45,497 nucleotides of DNA from an uncultured Lachnospiraceae bacterium (GCA_949740535.1 CATJHO010000129.1:1-45497); one strand, 5' to 3'. Shown: positions 8,146 through 17,681, counted from the stretch's first letter. The notes: generated by a model from the letters alone, not told the origin. Translations and numbers: made by a program.

Positions 8146-8370
8146 ATGGCGATACACGTGTATCTGGATGAAGTTTTAAAAGCGCGGAGAATAACCTCAA
8201 AAGAATTATGTAAACAAGTAGGCATTACAGAGGCCAATCTTTCCATTCTGCGCAGTGGAAAGGCCAAGGGGGTGCGCTTTGGAACCCTCAATAAAATCTG
8301 TTACTATCTCCAGTGTGAGGCGGGAGAGATTCTCCGCTTTGACGGGCATCTGGAGGAAGAGGAGTCTTGA
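8146..8370 (+). CDS. small Cro/CI-type HTH regulator, YozG-like
   Basis: A 74-residue protein that is essentially one helix-turn-helix domain: a VYLDEVLKARRITSKELCKQVGITEANLS-type scaffold (residues 5-33) followed by SGKAKGVRFGTLNKICYYLQCEAGEIL. This is the YozG/Xre small-regulator form, commonly encoded beside DUF2975 membrane proteins. The start follows GGAGG with close spacing, 10 bp after the previous stop, so the two are co-expressed. It is the likely ligand of the twin palindromes at 7127-7189 (inference). Confidence 0.85.
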   Translation: MAIHVYLDEVLKARRITSKELCKQVGITEANLSILRSGKAKGVRFGTLNKICYYLQCEAGEILRFDGHLEEEES

Positions 8371-8408
8371 GAAATTTCCACAGGAATAGAAAGGGAGGGA
8401 ATCGGAAC

Positions 8409-9383
8409 ATGAATGCAGAGACAAACAGTTTTTTCAAGGGAACATACATGAATAAGAAGCTTTTGCTGCTTTTCATGGCTTTCTGTCTGCAGGCCCAGGG
8501 CTGTATGCTGGCAAAGCCGGAGCTGCAGGATGCGTCGGGGGCAGAGGATATGCTCTGTGGGATCCTGGCTGTAGTGGGGGAGCAGGAAGCCCAGCGGCTT
8601 CATTGGGAGCAGCAGGAGAATGAGACCTTTCATACCCTGAAGGAACTGGAAGAGAGTCTGGCCGTTTCCGTGCAGGCAGAGGGGATCCGTGGACCAGAGA
8701 GGAAAATCACCTTTGAAGGTGTGGAAGGCTCCCTGATTGGTATTCTGAAAGAGGAGGAATCGGAGCAGCCTGCGGTCTATTTCGTTCATGACGGCGCATT
8801 TACGGAAGTAAAGGCCAATACCAGCGCGACGGATGAGGGAACAAAAAATCATATTTCGGGCGTGATACTGGCAGAACCGAATCTGTCGGAACCTGTTTAT
8901 CTGTATCCCGTATACCAGAGAAGGGATGGAAGCCTGTATGCAGTTCTGGAGACCTGTGGTTTTCGGATGGGAGGCGTCCACGATGAGGGAGCGGTTTATG
9001 CGCAGACCTTCAACAGCAGGTTTACAAAGGAGATCCATGGAAAAAAGGAAACAGATTCTGTGGAAATCGAGGTTTCCGTGAAAATGGCAGTTCCGGTGGA
9101 AAAGATATCTCTGCTGGAATACAGCGAAGAGCACGAACTGCTGAGAGAGCGGGAGATTCCAAGGGGAACCCTGACGGCGGCATTGCAGGAGGAGACTGCC
9201 TATGTTATGGTAGAGGAGAAGAAGGAAGACGGGAGCACAAAGAGAAGCATATATGACTGGGCCGGACGGCAGGAAGGGGCGGAGATCGCACATCTGGTAA
9301 ATTATGCCGGAGAGGACGGCCTGCTGATGCCGGAGTCCCTTGCGTTCAGCCCGACAAAGAGCCATGTCTCCTTAGAGCGCTGA
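8409..9383 (+). CDS. putative lipoprotein of unknown function
   Basis: Not recognised. The frame gives 324 residues from ATG 8409 (SD GGGAGGG, about 9-nt spacing). A second possible start at ATG 8448 (weaker AAGGG) would begin directly with the signal peptide MNKKLLLLFMAFCLQAQGC, whose Cys could be lipidated although the lipobox is atypical (Gln at -2). The mature part is hydrophilic, Glu-rich and predicted outside the membrane. It lies between the HTH gene and a two-component system with short gaps, so it may be part of the sensing module or a target. The 4-bp overlap seen for a longer TTG start at 8367 is judged unlikely. Confidence 0.6.
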   Translation: MNAETNSFFKGTYMNKKLLLLFMAFCLQAQGCMLAKPELQDASGAEDMLCGILAVVGEQEAQRLHWEQQENETFHTLKELEESLAVSVQAEGIRGPERKITFEGVEGSLIGILKEEESEQPAVYFVHDGAFTEVKANTSATDEGTKNHISGVILAEPNLSEPVYLYPVYQRRDGSLYAVLETCGFRMGGVHDEGAVYAQTFNSRFTKEIHGKKETDSVEIEVSVKMAVPVEKISLLEYSEEHELLREREIPRGTLTAALQEETAYVMVEEKKEDGSTKRSIYDWAGRQEGAEIAHLVNYAGEDGLLMPESLAFSPTKSHVSLER

Positions 9384-9429
9384 GCGGTGGAAGAAAGGGA
9401 CAGAGAAGAGAAGAAAGGATTTTAGACAG

Positions 9430-10125
9430 ATGGAAAAAATACTGCTTGTGGAGGACGATAAGGATATTGTGGAAAATTTAAGTGCCGTGCTGAAGGGGGA
9501 GGGGTTTTCTGTCTGTACGGCTTCGGGACAGAAGGATGCCCTTAAGGCAGTGGAGCAGGAAGCCTTTGATCTGCTTCTTCTGGATGTGTCCTTAAGAGAC
9601 GGCAACGGTTTTGCTGTCTGTTCGGCGGTTAAGGGGAGCAGTGATCTTCCGGTAATCTTTCTTACGGCCTCCGGGGATGAGTACAGTGTGGTCACAGGGC
9701 TTGATCTGGGAGCAGAAGATTATATCAGCAAGCCCTTCCGGCCCAGAGAGCTGGTATCCCGTATCCGGAGCGTTCTGCGCCGCTGCGGCAAGACACAGGC
9801 GGTGCTGGAGATTGAGGATCTGCGGGTTGATACCGTCCGGGCTCTGGTGACCAAGGGCGGGCAGGAGTGTTTTCTCTCGGCGCTGGAGTACCGGCTGCTG
9901 CTGTTTTTCTTAAATCATAAGGGAATGGTGCTCTCCAGAAACCAGCTTTTGGAGGAAATCTGGGACGCGGCCGGGGAGTTTGTCAACGATAATACCCTGA
10001 CGGTTTATATTAAGCGGCTTCGGGAGAAGATAGAGACAGATCCACAGAATCCCCGGATTATCCGCACCGTACGGGGGCTGGGGTACACCCTGGCCGATGA
10101 AGTGCGTAAGTCCGGCAGGATGTGA
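9430..10125 (+). CDS. OmpR/PhoB-family response regulator
   Basis: A 231-residue two-domain regulator. The receiver (residues 1-120) has the acidic pair EDD near residue 8, the phospho-acceptor in LLLLDVSLRDG (about Asp56), a conserved Thr in FLTAS, and Lys in ISKPF. The winged-helix output (about 130-228) has the typical SALEYRLLLFFLNHKG and VYIKRLREKIE...IRTVRGLGY. Length is standard. It is followed after 15 bp by its sensor kinase, and the ABC exporter downstream carries direct repeats that fit OmpR-family binding. Confidence 0.95.
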   Translation: MEKILLVEDDKDIVENLSAVLKGEGFSVCTASGQKDALKAVEQEAFDLLLLDVSLRDGNGFAVCSAVKGSSDLPVIFLTASGDEYSVVTGLDLGAEDYISKPFRPRELVSRIRSVLRRCGKTQAVLEIEDLRVDTVRALVTKGGQECFLSALEYRLLLFFLNHKGMVLSRNQLLEEIWDAAGEFVNDNTLTVYIKRLREKIETDPQNPRIIRTVRGLGYTLADEVRKSGRM

Positions 10126-10140
10126 GGGAGGGAGAAGAAT

Positions 10141-11154
10141 ATGCAGTTTTTACGAAATCGGGAGATCCGGATACAGACAGCGGTTTCGCTTCTGCTGATT
10201 CTGGTTTTGGCTTTTGCCGGGTATCTGTTTTTTCCGGGACAGAGCCTCTGCAGCCTGTATGGAGGCTTCTGTGGCCTGGTTCTCTTTTTTAACTGGATCT
10301 ACTATACAAGAGAGCGTTATCAATGCCTGAAAAGTCTTGCAGAGGATACGGATACCATGCTGCACGGCCAGAGGAAGCTGAATCTGGTCCGGTACAGGGA
10401 AGGTGAACTGGCTATACTGTCCAATGAGGTAGAGAAGCTGTTACTGCGGCTGACCGGGCAGGCAGACAGTCTCCAGCGGGAAAAACAGTATCTCAGCGAT
10501 TCGCTGGCGGATATTTCGCATCAGCTTCGGACGCCGCTCACTTCTTTACATCTTCTGCTGGCCCGGCTGCAGATGGTGCAGGATGAGCAGGAAAAACGGC
10601 GCCTCTCCTGTGAGGGCGGCCAGCTTCTGGAACGTGTGGACTGGCTGGTGAACGCGCTTCTCAAAATTTCCAGAATCGATGCGGGGACAGCCGTTTTTGC
10701 AAAAGAGCGGGTGGATGCCGTTTTGCTTGTGGAGAAGGCCCTGGAGCCTCTGGGAATTCCCATGGAGCTTCGGGAGCAGACGGTTATCCGGGAGATAGAA
10801 GACGGTGTGGGATTTGCCGGCGATATGGCCTGGAGCATGGAAGCTCTGGGAAATATTTTCAAAAACTGTATGGAACATACGGGACAGGGGGGAACCCTGT
10901 GGATTTGGGCCAGGGAGAATCAGCTTTTTACGGAATTTGTTATTGAGGACAATGGACCAGGCGTGGATCCGGAAGATCTGCCCCATCTCTTTGAGCGTTT
11001 TTACAAGGGAAAGAATGCTTCAGATACCAGTGTGGGCATCGGGCTGGCCCTGGCACGGATGATTGTTACATCCCAAAATGGAACATTGAAAGTGGAAAAC
11101 CGCCCGGAAGGAGGCGCCCGGTTTGTGATGCGGTTCTACAAGGGAGTCGTATAA
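10141..11154 (+). CDS. sensor histidine kinase
   Basis: A 337-residue membrane kinase. Two hydrophobic segments (about residues 12-32 and 38-56) are joined by a very short external loop, the layout of intramembrane-sensing kinases that often work with peptide-exporting ABC transporters. The H-box is DISHQLRTPLTSLHLLL (phospho-His near residue 126). The ATPase part contains NIFKNCMEHT, EDNGPGV and GIGLALARMIV. It follows its regulator by 15 bp and precedes the ABC exporter. The stimulus is probably seen together with the transporter (inference from the family). Confidence 0.93.
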   Translation: MQFLRNREIRIQTAVSLLLILVLAFAGYLFFPGQSLCSLYGGFCGLVLFFNWIYYTRERYQCLKSLAEDTDTMLHGQRKLNLVRYREGELAILSNEVEKLLLRLTGQADSLQREKQYLSDSLADISHQLRTPLTSLHLLLARLQMVQDEQEKRRLSCEGGQLLERVDWLVNALLKISRIDAGTAVFAKERVDAVLLVEKALEPLGIPMELREQTVIREIEDGVGFAGDMAWSMEALGNIFKNCMEHTGQGGTLWIWARENQLFTEFVIEDNGPGVDPEDLPHLFERFYKGKNASDTSVGIGLALARMIVTSQNGTLKVENRPEGGARFVMRFYKGVV

Positions 11155-11174
11155 AAGGCTGAAGGTGACAATTC

Positions 11175-11218
11175 TGTCATGAAAAAGTCACTGAGATGTC
11201 ATTTCCTTTCTCTATACT
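11175..11218 (+). promoter_or_regulatory. activator-type promoter with 11-bp direct repeats before the ABC exporter
   Basis: TGTCAT (11175-11180), a weaker AGTCAC (11186-11191) and TGTCAT (11197-11202) are spaced exactly 11 bp. A -10 TATACT (11213-11218) follows, with no recognisable -35 at 11190. Tandem repeats with one-turn spacing over a missing -35 are typical of OmpR-family activated promoters. The regulator at 9430 is the obvious candidate. Confidence 0.55.
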
Positions 11219-11280
11219 TCTTGAATAAGAACTTAAAATCATTTCTTAAAACAGGATGTGTACTGGAATGGAGGAGCAGA

Positions 11281-11964
11281 ATGGAATTATTGAAAGCAGA
11301 ACATCTTTCAAAGGTATATGGAAAGGGAGAAAATGAGGTACGGGCGCTGGATGATGTGTCCTTTATGATTCAGCAGGGGGAATTCGTGGCGATTATCGGG
11401 CCTTCCGGCTCCGGCAAGTCTACCCTGCTTCATATTCTGGGCGGCGTGGATCGTCCAACGTCCGGTCATGTATATCTGGACGGAAAGGATGTTTACAGTC
11501 AGAATGAGGAGCAGCTGGCCATTTTCCGGCGCAGAGAAATTGGGCTGATCTATCAGTTTTATAATCTGATCCCAGTGTTGGATGTGGAGGAAAATATGAC
11601 TCTGCCCGTGCTGATGGACGGACGGGAGGTGAATAGGAAGCGTCTGAAGGAACTGCTCTGTACCCTGGATCTGGAAGAACGTAAAAAACATCTGCCCAAT
11701 GAGCTTTCCGGCGGCCAGCAGCAGAGAGTGTCCATTGGCCGGGCTTTGATGAATGCACCAGCCATTGTGCTGGCGGACGAACCGACCGGCAATCTGGATT
11801 CCAAAAACAGCCAGGAGATTATGGAGCTTTTAAAGCTCTCCAACCAGAAATACGGGCAGACCCTGATTATGATCACCCACGATGAGAATCTGGCTCTTCA
11901 GGCCGATCGCATTATCTCTATTGAAGACGGGAAAATCGCCAGAGATGAGGTGATCCGCCGATGA
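11281..11964 (+). CDS. ABC exporter ATP-binding protein (LolD/MacB/SalX-type)
   Basis: A 227-residue ATPase. Walker A GPSGSGKST (about residues 40-48), Q-loop in LIYQFYNLIP, signature LSGGQQQR, Walker B IVLADEPTGNLDS and switch His in MITHDE are all intact. The start was placed at ATG 11281 after GGAGGAG; the frame is open back to 11179, but that region holds the regulatory repeats. It overlaps the permease gene by 4 bp (ATGA), so the two are translationally coupled. With the kinase pair it resembles antimicrobial-peptide sensing/export systems. Confidence 0.94.
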   Translation: MELLKAEHLSKVYGKGENEVRALDDVSFMIQQGEFVAIIGPSGSGKSTLLHILGGVDRPTSGHVYLDGKDVYSQNEEQLAIFRRREIGLIYQFYNLIPVLDVEENMTLPVLMDGREVNRKRLKELLCTLDLEERKKHLPNELSGGQQQRVSIGRALMNAPAIVLADEPTGNLDSKNSQEIMELLKLSNQKYGQTLIMITHDENLALQADRIISIEDGKIARDEVIRR

Positions 11965-14651
11965 ATGTATTTACAAGAACCACCATAAAGACCTTAAAGA
12001 AAAACAGGACACGGACATGTGTGACGATTATCGGCATCATTCTTGCCACGGCTATGCTGACGGCAGTGACGTCCTTTATTTCCAGTCTGCAGAATTATAT
12101 GCTGCGGGCGGTGATTACCCAGATGGGGAACTGGCATGGAGTTGTCTACGAGCTTTCCGGGGAACAGGTGCGGGAACTGGAAAGCGGGGAAAAGGTGGAG
12201 GAGACGGCGGCTGTTCAGGAGATTGGTTTTGCTGTCCTTCCGGGTATTACCGTGGAGGATAGTATGGAAAGCCACGCGCCCTATCTGTTTGTGATGGGAA
12301 TGACGGCGGAGGCAGAGGAAATGCTGCCCATACATCTGAGTAAGGGACGGATGCCCCAGAATGAGGGGGAGCTTGTGGCAGCCTCTATGGCGCTTACCGC
12401 AGGGCAGGCGGATATTGAACTTGGCGATACGCTTACTCTGGAAATCGGGAAACGTATGACAGCGGGGAAGGAACCGGAAGAACTCTTTTTGTACAATCCT
12501 CTGCTTATGAAGGAGGATGGCGCAGAGCTTACAGTTGGGGAAGAGCTGGTTATACAGGAAACGCGTACCTACAAAGTAGTGGGGCTGATGGATACTCCCA
12601 GCTTTATGGATTCTGGCAGTGCATCCTACTGCGCCATAACCGTGGCAGAGGAAGAGCCGGAAAGTGACAGCCGCTTTGCCTGTTTCTACCGGTGTCATAA
12701 ATCCTCGGATGTATATGAGACCGCAGAGAAGTATATGTCGGGAAACAGCTATGCTTCTTATAATTCGGAGCTTCTGCGCTACCTGGGAGTGTCTCTGAAC
12801 CGGCCCTTTATGCAGATGCTCTATGGACTGGCATCTGTTTTGATTCTTCTGATTATGACAGGAGGCATTTCTTTGGTGTACAATTCCTTTGCCATTTCCG
12901 TCAGTGACCGGACCAGGCAGTTTGGTATTCTGGCTTCTGTTGGGGCTGCACCTAAGCAGCTTCGGGGGATGGTATTCAAGGAAGCGCTTCTGGTGAGTGC
13001 TGTTGGAATTCCTCTTGGGATCTTAAGCGGGATTGTGGGGATTGGAATTACCCTGCATTTTACGGGGGCTGCCTTTTCCTATCTGTATAATTCCCAGGAG
13101 GCTGTATACCTTCATGTTTCCTGGCCGGCGGTCGTGATTGCAGCTGCCACGGCACTGATCACGGTGCTGATTTCGGCCTGGATTCCTTCACGGCGCGCCG
13201 CAAGGGTTTCACCGATGGAGGCTGTCCGTCAGGCAGGAGATATTAAGGTGCCGAAACGTGTTGTACGCAGAGGGAGGCTTTTTTACCGCCTGTTTGGGCT
13301 GGAGGGGATGATTGCCGGAAAGCATTTCAGCCGGAATAAAAAGCAGTACCGGACGACTATTTTTTCCCTGGTTATCAGCATTGTGCTTTTTATCTCTGCA
13401 AGCTCTTTTTCCTCTTACGTGAAAAGCAGTATCCGCACAGTCAGTGATGTTTCGGAAAATGATATTTCAATTTACATTGAGGAGGAGAAGGAAGGCGAGA
13501 TGGAGGAAATCCGGGAACGTGTGCGCGGTACAAAAGGAGTGGACCATATGCTCTCCGTGGGCTGCATCAATATGGATGTTCCCTTTGACCCGGAGCTGGT
13601 GTCAAAAGACTACCGGGCGTTTCTGGAAGCTCAGGATGATGAGACGGGATGGGGAAGGTGTTACCGTGAAGACGGGAAGCTGATGTTCTATGATTCCCGG
13701 ATTCTGGTGCTGGAGGATGCGGCGTATGAGGCTTATGTAGAAGAGCTTGGGCTTCCAAAGGAAGAGTATCTGGGGGCGGGGGCGGATAAGGTAATTGCCC
13801 TCAATCAGGTAAAGGGGTATATTTCCGCAGAGCAGCGTTTCCGCCTTTTTGATATTCTGAAGGCTCCCGGAGGAGAGATTGAGATGCTGATGACGGATTA
13901 CGATGCATGGAATGAGGCGGAGAGAGAAACAGGGAAGAGTCTGCCCCGGACGGATTTTCAGAAGCCCTGCAGGGTAACGGTGGGAGTATTTGCCGGGCAC
14001 GCGCCGATGAATCTATACGGAGAGTGGGGCGGAGGCTTCTCGGTCTTTCTCTCGGAGAGCATGCTTCGGAATCTGGCCGGAGAGGAGAATTCTTATTATA
14101 GAACGGTGCAGTTCTATATACAGGCCGAAAACCACCGGGAGACGGCAGAGCGCCTGGAGGCATTGATTCTGGACGGGAGCTATGAGAGCTATTTCTTTGT
14201 GATAAATGAGGCGGAGACACGCCAGACGCACAAAAGCCTGCTTATGACGGTGGATATATTTACCTTTGGATTTATTGCCTTAATCTCGTTGATTGCGGTG
14301 GCAAATGTGTTTAATACCATTTCTACCGGGGTGCTGCTGCGGAGGAAGGAATTTGCGGTGCTCAGTTCTGTGGGGATGACGCCGAAGTCCCTTCGGCGGA
14401 TGCTGAATTATGAATGTGTACTCTATGGGTGCAAGGCGCTGCTTTATGGGCTTCCGGTGTCCTTCCTGGTTACTCTGCGAATCTATCAGGTAGTGGCCAG
14501 CAGTATGGATACAGGCTTTTACATTCCAACGGCCAGTATTTTGATCGCCGTGTGCAGTGTGTTTCTGGTGGTGTCTGCCACAATGATGTACGCCAGAAGC
14601 CGGATAAGGGGGGAGAATATGATTGACAGTATCCGGCAGGAGAGCCTGTAA
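11961..14651 (+). CDS. FtsX-type ABC transporter permease
   Basis: An 896-residue permease. One helix lies at the N-terminus (about residues 18-40), a large extracytoplasmic domain follows, then an FtsX unit near 285-420 (ILLIMTGGISLVYNSFAISVSDRTRQFGILASVGA) and a second at the C-terminus (FGFIALISLIAVANVFNTISTGVLLRRKEFAVLSSVGM). The duplicated FtsX layout is typical of peptide/bacitracin-type exporters in Firmicutes. It overlaps the ATPase gene by 4 bp. The substrate is unknown; a cell-envelope-active peptide is plausible given the adjacent two-component system. It ends 8 bp from the convergent phosphatase gene with no clear terminator between. Confidence 0.92.
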   Translation: MNVFTRTTIKTLKKNRTRTCVTIIGIILATAMLTAVTSFISSLQNYMLRAVITQMGNWHGVVYELSGEQVRELESGEKVEETAAVQEIGFAVLPGITVEDSMESHAPYLFVMGMTAEAEEMLPIHLSKGRMPQNEGELVAASMALTAGQADIELGDTLTLEIGKRMTAGKEPEELFLYNPLLMKEDGAELTVGEELVIQETRTYKVVGLMDTPSFMDSGSASYCAITVAEEEPESDSRFACFYRCHKSSDVYETAEKYMSGNSYASYNSELLRYLGVSLNRPFMQMLYGLASVLILLIMTGGISLVYNSFAISVSDRTRQFGILASVGAAPKQLRGMVFKEALLVSAVGIPLGILSGIVGIGITLHFTGAAFSYLYNSQEAVYLHVSWPAVVIAAATALITVLISAWIPSRRAARVSPMEAVRQAGDIKVPKRVVRRGRLFYRLFGLEGMIAGKHFSRNKKQYRTTIFSLVISIVLFISASSFSSYVKSSIRTVSDVSENDISIYIEEEKEGEMEEIRERVRGTKGVDHMLSVGCINMDVPFDPELVSKDYRAFLEAQDDETGWGRCYREDGKLMFYDSRILVLEDAAYEAYVEELGLPKEEYLGAGADKVIALNQVKGYISAEQRFRLFDILKAPGGEIEMLMTDYDAWNEAERETGKSLPRTDFQKPCRVTVGVFAGHAPMNLYGEWGGGFSVFLSESMLRNLAGEENSYYRTVQFYIQAENHRETAERLEALILDGSYESYFFVINEAETRQTHKSLLMTVDIFTFGFIALISLIAVANVFNTISTGVLLRRKEFAVLSSVGMTPKSLRRMLNYECVLYGCKALLYGLPVSFLVTLRIYQVVASSMDTGFYIPTASILIAVCSVFLVVSATMMYARSRIRGENMIDSIRQESL

Positions 14652-14659
14652 ATACAAGT

Positions 14660-15403
14660 TTATTTGACAGCAGTTCTGTTTCCGCGTTTCTTTTTGCTTT
14701 GGACATAGGCTGTTTCCTCTGTCTCCACACAGTAAGCGGCCAGATTTCCGCCGAATACACAGCCGCAGTCAATGGCAATATGTCCGTTTCCCTGGTAGAC
14801 CAGTGGTCTGCTGTCCGAGCGGATAAGCGGTGTGGGGGTATGGCCGGTGACCACGATTTTCCGGAAGTCCTTATAGTATCTCTGGCTGTAATCTGTGCGT
14901 CCGAATATAAAATCCGGGAGTTCATACTGCTCCAGATCTTTTTGTTCCTGGAAGTTCTGAATTCCTGCATGAACCAGGAATAATTGCTTTCCCTGGTGCT
15001 CCAGCACTTCATAGAGCAGTGCATTTTCGAGGTAATCGAGAATGCACTGCTGCTGATCTCTTTGGAGAGCCCGGAATTGATCGGCCGTGATTCTTCCGCC
15101 GTCCTGAATCCAGTAATAATAATTCATCAGATCTTTAGAGGAAAGGTGGTTTTCACAGTTTTCTTCCGTGATTTCCACGGCCAGTTTTTTCAGCGCGCGC
15201 AGCATCATATAGTCGTGATTTCCCACAATATAAGTTACGTTGGGCCGGGCGAGGAGGTCCTGGATCACGTTCATGGGCTGAGGCCCCCGGTCCATAGCAT
15301 CCCCTAAGATATAAAGATCATCGGTTTCTGAAAAATGAATTTTTTCCAGCAGTTCCCGGAATTCTTCATAGCAGCCGTGAATGTCTGAAAGAATATAGCG
15401 CAT
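14660..15403 (-). CDS. ApaH/PPP-type metallophosphoesterase
   Basis: A 247-residue phosphatase with the metal-binding motifs DIHG (residues 6-9), GDAMDRG (about 33-39) and GNHD (about 61-64), plus a later VTGHTPT. This is the ApaH/serine-threonine phosphatase branch, which cleaves diadenosine tetraphosphate or phosphoprotein; the substrate is not fixed. The start was set at the ATG preceded by AAGGAG (minus strand, 8-nt spacing) rather than the longer frame to 15433. It is convergent with the ABC permease. Upstream lies the large inverted repeat at 15459-15506. Confidence 0.88.
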   Translation of the reverse strand: MRYILSDIHGCYEEFRELLEKIHFSETDDLYILGDAMDRGPQPMNVIQDLLARPNVTYIVGNHDYMMLRALKKLAVEITEENCENHLSSKDLMNYYYWIQDGGRITADQFRALQRDQQQCILDYLENALLYEVLEHQGKQLFLVHAGIQNFQEQKDLEQYELPDFIFGRTDYSQRYYKDFRKIVVTGHTPTPLIRSDSRPLVYQGNGHIAIDCGCVFGGNLAAYCVETEETAYVQSKKKRGNRTAVK

Positions 15404-15615
15404 GGTTTTTCTCCTTATATAAGAGGGCGGCACCCCTGCCTGTTAAGAGTAAGTTTCCGTACCCTCTCTTGACAGAGGCGCGTATGCCCTTGTCAAGAGA
15501 GGGTACAGCGTATATATTATATCAAATTACGCTCTGCTGGCAAGAGCATACAGGGACCAAAAAGGTAAAAAGAGCCGTATTATAAAAATTTAAGAATTGT
15601 TTTAGACTTCCTTTC
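15404..15615. other. divergent intergenic region with long inverted repeat
   Basis: The gap between the phosphatase gene (minus) and ftsH (plus) is 317 bp. It holds the 16-bp inverted repeat (separate entry) and the ftsH promoter. I see no small gene or recognised RNA in the rest. Confidence 0.6.
15459..15506. repeat. perfect 16-bp inverted repeat
   Basis: Arms 15459-15474 and 15491-15506 are exact reverse complements, with a 16-nt spacer. Each arm carries TTGACA/TGTCAA. No T-run follows on either strand, so it is not a standard terminator. A TATATT (15513-15518) sits 17 bp after TTGTCA (15490-15495), so part of a plus-strand promoter may be built in. Confidence 0.85.
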
Positions 15616-15644
15616 TTGCATCAAAACCGCTTTGGTGGTACACT
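15616..15644 (+). promoter_or_regulatory. sigma-A promoter of ftsH
   Basis: -35 TTGCAT (15616-15621), 17-bp spacer, -10 TACACT (15639-15644), giving a leader of about 70 nt before the GTG start. Confidence 0.55.
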
Positions 15645-15720
15645 CCCCTATGATGTTAAGGTAAATGTCTGTCTGTGACGGACGATCGAAAGCCGGAGAT
15701 ATAATTTAAGGAGAGGTACA

Positions 15721-17565
15721 GTGAAAGAAGTTAAGAATCCGAAGAAACCGTTTTTATATTACTATTTTGTGGTACTGCTGGTCATGATCCTCTTAAATAC
15801 ACTGTTTATTCCAAGGGCGCTGTCGCCCAAGGTGACACAGGTAGGTTACGATACCTTTCTGGATATGATCGATGCGAAACAGATCAAAGAAGTCCAGGTG
15901 GAGGACAACCAGATTATCTTTTCCGATACGGCGGAGACTACCGGTTATTACAAAACAGGAGTATTTTATGACCCGGGCCTGGTGGACCGTCTTCATGAGG
16001 CAGGAGCCCGGTTTGGCACGGAGATTGTAGAGGAACCGTCCTGGTGGATGTCCTTTTTGATTTCTCTGCTTCCCTTTATTGCCATGATCGCCATCGGCCA
16101 GCTGCTTATGCGGAGTCTGAGCAGGCGCATGGGCGGGACCATGGGCAATGCCATGACCTTTGGCAAGAGCAATGCCAAGATTTATGTGGAATCCACCACA
16201 GGAATCAAGTTTAGGGATGTGGCCGGGGAGGATGAGGCCAAGGAGGTTCTGACGGAGATTGTAGATTTCCTGCACAACCCGGAGAAATACGCAGAGATCG
16301 GCGCATCGATGCCCAAGGGAGCGCTTCTTGTGGGCCCGCCGGGCACCGGCAAAACCCTGCTGGCCAAAGCAGTGGCCGGGGAGGCGGAGGTTCCCTTCTT
16401 CTCCATCTCCGGTTCGGAGTTTGTGGAGATGTTCGTGGGCATGGGCGCGGCCAAGGTGCGGGATCTGTTCAAGCAGGCCAATGAGAAAGCTCCCTGTATT
16501 GTATTTATCGATGAGATTGATACCATCGGAAAGAAGCGTGACGGGGGCGGAATGGGCGGCAATGATGAGCGGGAGCAGACCTTAAACCAGCTGCTGACGG
16601 AGATGGACGGCTTTGACGGGCGCAAAGGCGTGATTATACTGGCCGCAACCAACCGGCCGGAATCGCTTGATCCGGCGCTCCTTCGTCCGGGACGGTTTGA
16701 CCGGCGGGTGCCGGTGGAGCTTCCGGATTTAAAGGGACGGGAAGATATTCTGAAGGTTCATGCCAAAAAGATCAGGCTGGCGGATGATGTGGATTTCAAT
16801 GCCATTGCCCGCGCAGCGGCAGGAGCTTCCGGCGCAGAGCTGGCCAATATGATCAATGAGGGCGCTCTGCGGGCAGTGCGTCAGGGCAGAAAATATGTGA
16901 TCCAAAGCGATCTGGAGGAGAGTGTTGAGGTAGTTATTGCCGGTTATCAGAAGAAGAACAAAGTATTGTCGGATAAGGAAAAACTGACGGTGTCGTATCA
17001 CGAGGTGGGACATGCACTGGTGGCAGCGCTTCAGAGCCATTCTGCGCCGGTACATAAGATTACCATTATTCCGCGGACATCCGGTGCGCTGGGGTATACC
17101 ATGCAGGTGGAGGAAGGGGAGCATAATCTTATGACCAAGGAGGAGCTGGAGAATAAGATTGCTGTTTACACCGGCGGCCGCGCGGCGGAGGAGCTGGTTT
17201 TCCAATCCATTACCACAGGTGCTGCCAATGATATTGAGCAGGCCACAAAACTTGCCAGGGCCATGGTCACCCGGTTTGGCATGACAGAGGAGTTTGATAT
17301 GACAGCCATGGAGACGGTGAACAGTCAGTATCTGGGCGGAGATACCTCTCTGGCCTGCTCCAATGAGACGGCAGCTCTGATTGACAGGAAGGTATCCGCC
17401 ATTGTAAAGGAACAGCATGAGAAGGCCAGAAAGCTGCTGGCAGAGCATCTGTCGAAGCTGCATGAGACCGCGAAGTTCCTTTATGAGAAAGAGACCATTA
17501 CCGGAGAGGAATTTATGGAGATTCTGGAGAAGGAGCCGGAGTTTACGGGAGAAATAGAAGGATAA
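15721..17565 (+). CDS. ftsH: ATP-dependent zinc metalloprotease FtsH
   Basis: A 614-residue membrane AAA+ protease that degrades misfolded membrane and regulatory proteins. Two helices (about residues 11-30 and 109-130) flank a small extracytoplasmic domain. The AAA domain has Walker A GPPGTGKT (205-212), Walker B IVFIDEID and the second region of homology [11 protein letters not shown]. The zinc site is HEVGH (427-431), and GGRAAEE lies further on. The GTG start at 15721 is supported by AAGGAGAGG. Its sequence departs somewhat from housekeeping FtsH, so it may be one of two paralogues (inference). A terminator follows at 17642. Confidence 0.97.
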   Translation: MKEVKNPKKPFLYYYFVVLLVMILLNTLFIPRALSPKVTQVGYDTFLDMIDAKQIKEVQVEDNQIIFSDTAETTGYYKTGVFYDPGLVDRLHEAGARFGTEIVEEPSWWMSFLISLLPFIAMIAIGQLLMRSLSRRMGGTMGNAMTFGKSNAKIYVESTTGIKFRDVAGEDEAKEVLTEIVDFLHNPEKYAEIGASMPKGALLVGPPGTGKTLLAKAVAGEAEVPFFSISGSEFVEMFVGMGAAKVRDLFKQANEKAPCIVFIDEIDTIGKKRDGGGMGGNDEREQTLNQLLTEMDGFDGRKGVIILAATNRPESLDPALLRPGRFDRRVPVELPDLKGREDILKVHAKKIRLADDVDFNAIARAAAGASGAELANMINEGALRAVRQGRKYVIQSDLEESVEVVIAGYQKKNKVLSDKEKLTVSYHEVGHALVAALQSHSAPVHKITIIPRTSGALGYTMQVEEGEHNLMTKEELENKIAVYTGGRAAEELVFQSITTGAANDIEQATKLARAMVTRFGMTEEFDMTAMETVNSQYLGGDTSLACSNETAALIDRKVSAIVKEQHEKARKLLAEHLSKLHETAKFLYEKETITGEEFMEILEKEPEFTGEIEG

Positions 17566-17641
17566 GAGGAGAACATGGTTTGTAACATGATTTAGATAAA
17601 CTGCGGGATGAAACCAGGCATGAAAATGCAAGGTTGTAATC

Positions 17642-17681
17642 AAACGGGCTGAAAGCTGTTGTAAGCTTCCGGCCCGTTTTT
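17642..17681 (+). terminator. terminator between convergent ftsH and L,D-transpeptidase genes
   Basis: Stem AAACGGGC (17642-17649) / GCCCGTTT (17672-17679), followed by Ts on the plus strand. It serves ftsH and may also stop minus-strand transcripts weakly. Confidence 0.7.

Noticed and set aside
15459-15506. Inverted repeat as an intrinsic terminator
   Set aside because: No T-run on either strand, 16-nt loop, and it lies upstream, not downstream, of both flanking genes.
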